Positions 60,346-64,000 of a stretch of 64,000 nucleotides of DNA are shown here, one piece after another (the first letter of the stretch is position 1; the number at the start of each line of letters is the position of its first letter). Under the pieces are notes generated by a model that saw nothing but the letters and a program-made list of their open reading frames with translations, was not told the DNA's origin and did no database searches. This stretch comes from Bubalus kerabau (taxonomy: Eukaryota > Chordata > Mammalia > Artiodactyla > Bovidae). A program made the translations under genes and the position numbers. The stretch covers positions 4,836,001-4,900,000 of the forward strand of contig NC_073642.1 of the NCBI RefSeq assembly GCF_029407905.1, in the 5' to 3' direction.

Positions 60346-63300
60346 TCTCCATTGGAGAAGGGAATGGCAAACCACTTCAGTATTCTTGCCTTGAGAACCC
60401 CATGAACAGTATGAATAGGCAAAAAGATATGACAGTAAAAATGAACTCCCCAGGTAAGTATGTGCCCAGTATGCTACTGGAGAAGAATGAAGAAATAACT
60501 CCAAAAAGAATGAAAAGATGGAGCCAAAGTGAAAACAATGCCCAGCTATGGATGTGACTGGTGATGGAAAAAATAATATTTCATAGGAACCTAGAATGTT
60601 AGGTCCAAGAATCAAGGTAAATTGGAAGAGGTCAAACAGGAGATGGCAAGAGTGAACATCAACATTTTAGGAATCTGTCAACTAAAACAGAATGGAATGG
60701 GTGAATTTAATTCAAATGACCATAATATCTACTACTGTGGGAAAGAATCCCTTAGAAGAAATGGAGTAGCCCTTGTAGTTAACAAAAGAGTCCAAAATAC
60801 AGTACTTGGGTACAATCTCAAAAATGACAGAATGATCTCTGTTCATTTCCAAAGCAAACAATTCAATATCACAGTAATCCAAGGCTATGCACCAACTAGT
60901 AATGCTGAAGAAGCTGAAGTTGAACAGTTAAATGGAGACCTACAAGACCTTGTAGAACTAACACCCCCCAAAAACGCCCTTTTCATCATAGATGACTGGA
61001 ATGCAAAAGTATAAATTCAAGAGATACCTAAAGTAACAGGCAAATTTGGCCTTGGAGCACAAAATGAAGCAGGGCAAAGGCTAACAGAGTTTTGCCAAGA
61101 GAATGCACTGGTCATAGCAAACACCCTTTTCCAACAACACAAGAGAAGTCTCTATGCATGGACATAAGCAAATGGTCAAAACCAAAATCAGACTGATTAT
61201 ATTCTTCGCAGCCAAATATGGAGAAGCTCTATACAGTCAGAAAAAAACAAGATGGAGCTGACTGTGGCTCAGATCATAAACTTCTTATTGCAAAATTCAT
61301 ACTTAAATTGAAGAAAGTAGGGAAACCACTAGATCATTCAGGTATGAACTAAATCAAATCCCTCACGATTATACAGTGGGAATGATAAATAGATTTAAGG
61401 CATTATATCTGATAAACAAAGTGCCTGAATATGGATGGAGGTTCATGACATTGTACAGGAGGCAGTGTTCAAGACCATCCCCAAGAAAAGAAATGCAAAA
61501 AGGTAAAATGGTTGTTTGACAAGGTCTTACAAATAGCTAAGAAAAACAGAGAAGCTAAAGGAAAAGGAGGAAAGGGAAGACACACCCATCTGTATGCAGA
61601 GATTCAAAGACTAGGAAAGAGATAAAATAAAGCCTTCCTAAGCAATCAATGCAAAGAAATAGAGGAAAACAACAGAATGGGAAAAGCTAGAGATCTCTTC
61701 AAGAAAATTAGAGATACCAAGGGAATATTTCATGCAGCAACAGGCAAAATAACAGACAGAAATGGTATGAACCTAACAGAAGCAGAAGATATTAAGAAGA
61801 GGTGGCAAGAATACACAGAAGAACTGTACAAAAAAGAGCTTCACAACCAAGATAATCATGATGGTGGGATCACTCACCTAGAGCTAGACATCCTGGAATG
61901 TGAAGTCAAGTGGTCCTTAGAGAGCATCACTACGAACAAAGCCAGTGGAGGTGATGGAATTCCAGTTGAGCTCTTTCAAATCCTGAAAGATAATGCTGTG
62001 AAAGTGCTGCACTCAATATGCCAGCAAATTTGGAAAACTCAGCAGTGGCCACAGGACTGGAAAAGGTCCGTTTTCATTCCAATCCCAAAGAAAGGCAATG
62101 CCAAAGAATGCTGAAACTACCACACAATTGCACTCATCTCACATGCTAGTTAAGTAATGCTCAAAATTTTCCAAGCCAGGCTTCAGCAAAACGTGAACTG
62201 TGAACTTCCTGATGTGCAAGCTGGTTTTAGCAAAGGCAGAGGAACCAGAGATCAAATTGCCAACATCCACTGGATCATTGAAAAAGAGAGTTCCAGAAAA
62301 ACATCTATTTCTGCTTTATTGACTAGGCCAAAGCCTTTGACTGTTGTGGATCACAATAAACTGTGGAAAATTCTGAAAGAGATGGAAATACCAGACCACC
62401 TGACCTGCCTTCTTGAGAAACCTATATGCAGGTCAGGAAAGAAGAGTTAGAACTGGACATGGAACAACAGACTGGTTCCAAATAGGTGAAGGAGTACATC
62501 AAGTCTGTATATTGTCACCCTGTTTATTTAACTTATATGCAGAGTATATCATGAGAAACTCTGGGCTGGAAGCAGCACAGGCTGGAATCAAGATTGCTGG
62601 GAGAAATATCAATAACCTCAGATATGCAGATGACACCACCCTTATGGCAGAAAGTGAAGAGGAACTAAAAAGCCTCTTGATGAGAGTGAAAGAGGAGAGT
62701 GAAAAAGTTGGCTTATAGCTCAACATTCAGAAAACGAAGATCATGGCATCTGGTGCCATCACTTCATGGGAAATAGATGGGGAAACAGTGGAAACAGTGT
62801 TAGACTTTATTTTTCTGGGCTCCAAAATCACTGAAGATGGTGATTTCAGCCATGAAATTAAAAGACACTTACTCCTTGGAAGGAAAGTTATGACCAACCT
62901 AGACAGCATATTAAAAAGCAGAGACATTACTTTGCCAACAAAGGTCTGTCTAGTCAAGGCTATTGTTTTACCAGTGGTCATGTATGGATGTGAGAGTTGG
63001 ACTGTGGAAAAATCTGAGCACCGAATTGATGCTTTTGAACTGTGGTGTTGGAGAAGACTCTTCAGAGTCCCTCAGACTGCAAGGGGATCCAACTAGTCCA
63101 TCCTACAGGAGATCAGTCCTGGGTGTTCATTGGAAGGACTTATGCTAAAGCTGAAACTCCAATACTTTGGCCACCTCATGCGAAGAGTTGATTCATTGGA
63201 AAAGACCCTGATTCTGGGAGGGATTGGGGGCAGAAGGAGAAGGGGACGACAGAGGATGAGATGGCTGGATGGCATCATCAACTCAATGGACATGAGTTTG

Positions 63301-63402
63301 AGTAAACTCTGGGAGTTGGTGATGGACAGGGTGGCCTGGCGTGCTGCAATTCATGGGGTCTTAAAGAGTCGGACATGACCGAGCGAGTGAACAGAACTGA
63401 AC
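60346..63402 (+). mobile_element. Near-full-length BovB LINE
   Basis: About 3.06 kb from the 5' UTR (tccattggagaagggaatgg) to the gaactgaactgaactgaa terminus. The order is endonuclease start (60622-61014, ending WNAKV then a stop), linker, fingers (61677-62114), palm with intact RYADDTTLMAES (about 62618-62650) and C-terminus (62743-63378). Several stops and frameshifts make it non-autonomous, but it is one of the two most complete BovB copies here. Confidence 0.94.
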
Positions 63403-63430
63403 TGAACTGAAGTGAACAGGAAAAAAAAAA

Positions 63431-63908
63431 GCAGAGACATTATTTTGCCAACAATCTTCTGTCTATTCAAAGCTATGTTTTTTCCAGTAGTCATGTATGG
63501 ATGTGAGACTTGGACTATAAGGAAATCTGAGCACTTAAGAATTGATGGTTTTGAACCATGTTGTTGGAGAAGACTCTTGAGCGCCCCTTGGAATACAAGG
63601 AGATCCAACTAGTCAATCCTAAAGGAAATCAGTCCTGAATATTCTTTGGAAGGACTGATGCTGAAACTGAAACTCCAATAATCTGGCCACCGACACTAAG
63701 AAATGACTGACTGGAAAAGATCCTGATGCTGGGAATGATTGAAGGTTGGAGAAGGGGATGACAAAGGATGAGATGGAACTGGCATCACCGACTCAATGGA
63801 CACGAGTTTGAGTAAGCTCTGGGTGTTGTTGATGGACAGGGAAGCCGGGCATGCTACAGTCCATGGGGTCACAAAGAGTTGGACATGACTGAGCAACTGA
63901 ACTGAACA
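63431..63908 (+). mobile_element. BovB LINE, short 3' end
   Basis: gcagagacattattttgcca to gagcaactgaactgaacagg, then an A-rich tail (63915-63932). It follows the previous BovB tail by less than 30 bp. Confidence 0.92.
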
Positions 63909-63935
63909 GGAGAGAAAAAAAAAAAAAAAAAGACT

Positions 63936-64000
63936 ATAAAAAACACAAACATATGGAGGTTAAACTACACTCTTCTGAATAACAAACAGATCCAAGATGA
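63936..64000 (+). mobile_element. L1 ORF2 fragment at window end
   Basis: aaacacaaacatatggaggt followed by taaactacactcttctgaat resembles L1 ORF2 wording. It continues beyond the window. Confidence 0.5.

Noticed and set aside
2000..64000. GABRA5 first exons or promoter
   Set aside because: GABRA5 is expected further right on the plus strand, but no second CpG island or recognisable GABRA5 coding exon appears. Non-coding first exons cannot be excluded.

Overview
This is mammalian nuclear DNA from a ruminant, most likely a bovid (cattle, sheep, goat or a relative). The evidence is about 20 kb of BovB LINE, more than 25 Bov-tA and Bov-A/Bov-A2 SINEs, CHR-type tRNA-derived SINEs, ruminant L1 copies and an Hsmar1-like mariner. 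I cannot name the species from the sequence alone.

Positions 1-1960 form a dense CpG island holding the 5' end of GABRB3 (GABA-A receptor beta-3 subunit) on the minus strand: exon 3 (535-602), exon 2 (812-903), the signal-peptide exon 1 (coding part 1035-1114) and the alternative signal-peptide exon 1a (coding part 1758-1837). All splice junctions read cleanly and join in frame. In mammals GABRB3 lies head-to-head with GABRA5 in the region matching human 15q12, so 1.96-64 kb is probably the intergenic space toward GABRA5. No GABRA5 exon was recognised.

The rest has no recognisable host gene except one retrocopy. It is a mosaic of nested retrotransposons: BovB (17 segments, about one third of the sequence), L1 pieces at 3.9-5.8, 24.3-26, 32.1-33.7, 37.1-38.5, 50.3-56.7 and 63.9-64.0 kb, SINEs often with readable target-site duplications, older MIR, MER5A and LTR fragments, and simple repeats. 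A 5'-truncated, intronless NUP88 retrocopy (45952-48105) keeps a 610-codon open frame matching NUP88 from about residue 101. It ends in one premature TGA just 30 codons before the ancestral stop.

Structures the repeat list does not explain: a long inverted repeat at 20385-22162 (arms about 400-420 bp, about 90% alike by eye, loop about 950 bp); a 35-bp direct duplication flanking a SINE near 33 kb; a 35-bp tandem duplication at 36144-36212; BovB and L1 foldback or head-to-head arrangements near 6.7, 54.7 and 60.1 kb; and an eight-unit CCG tract in the presumed GABRB3 5' UTR. I found no convincing new biological system. The inverted repeat and the NUP88 retrocopy are the best candidates for follow-up.
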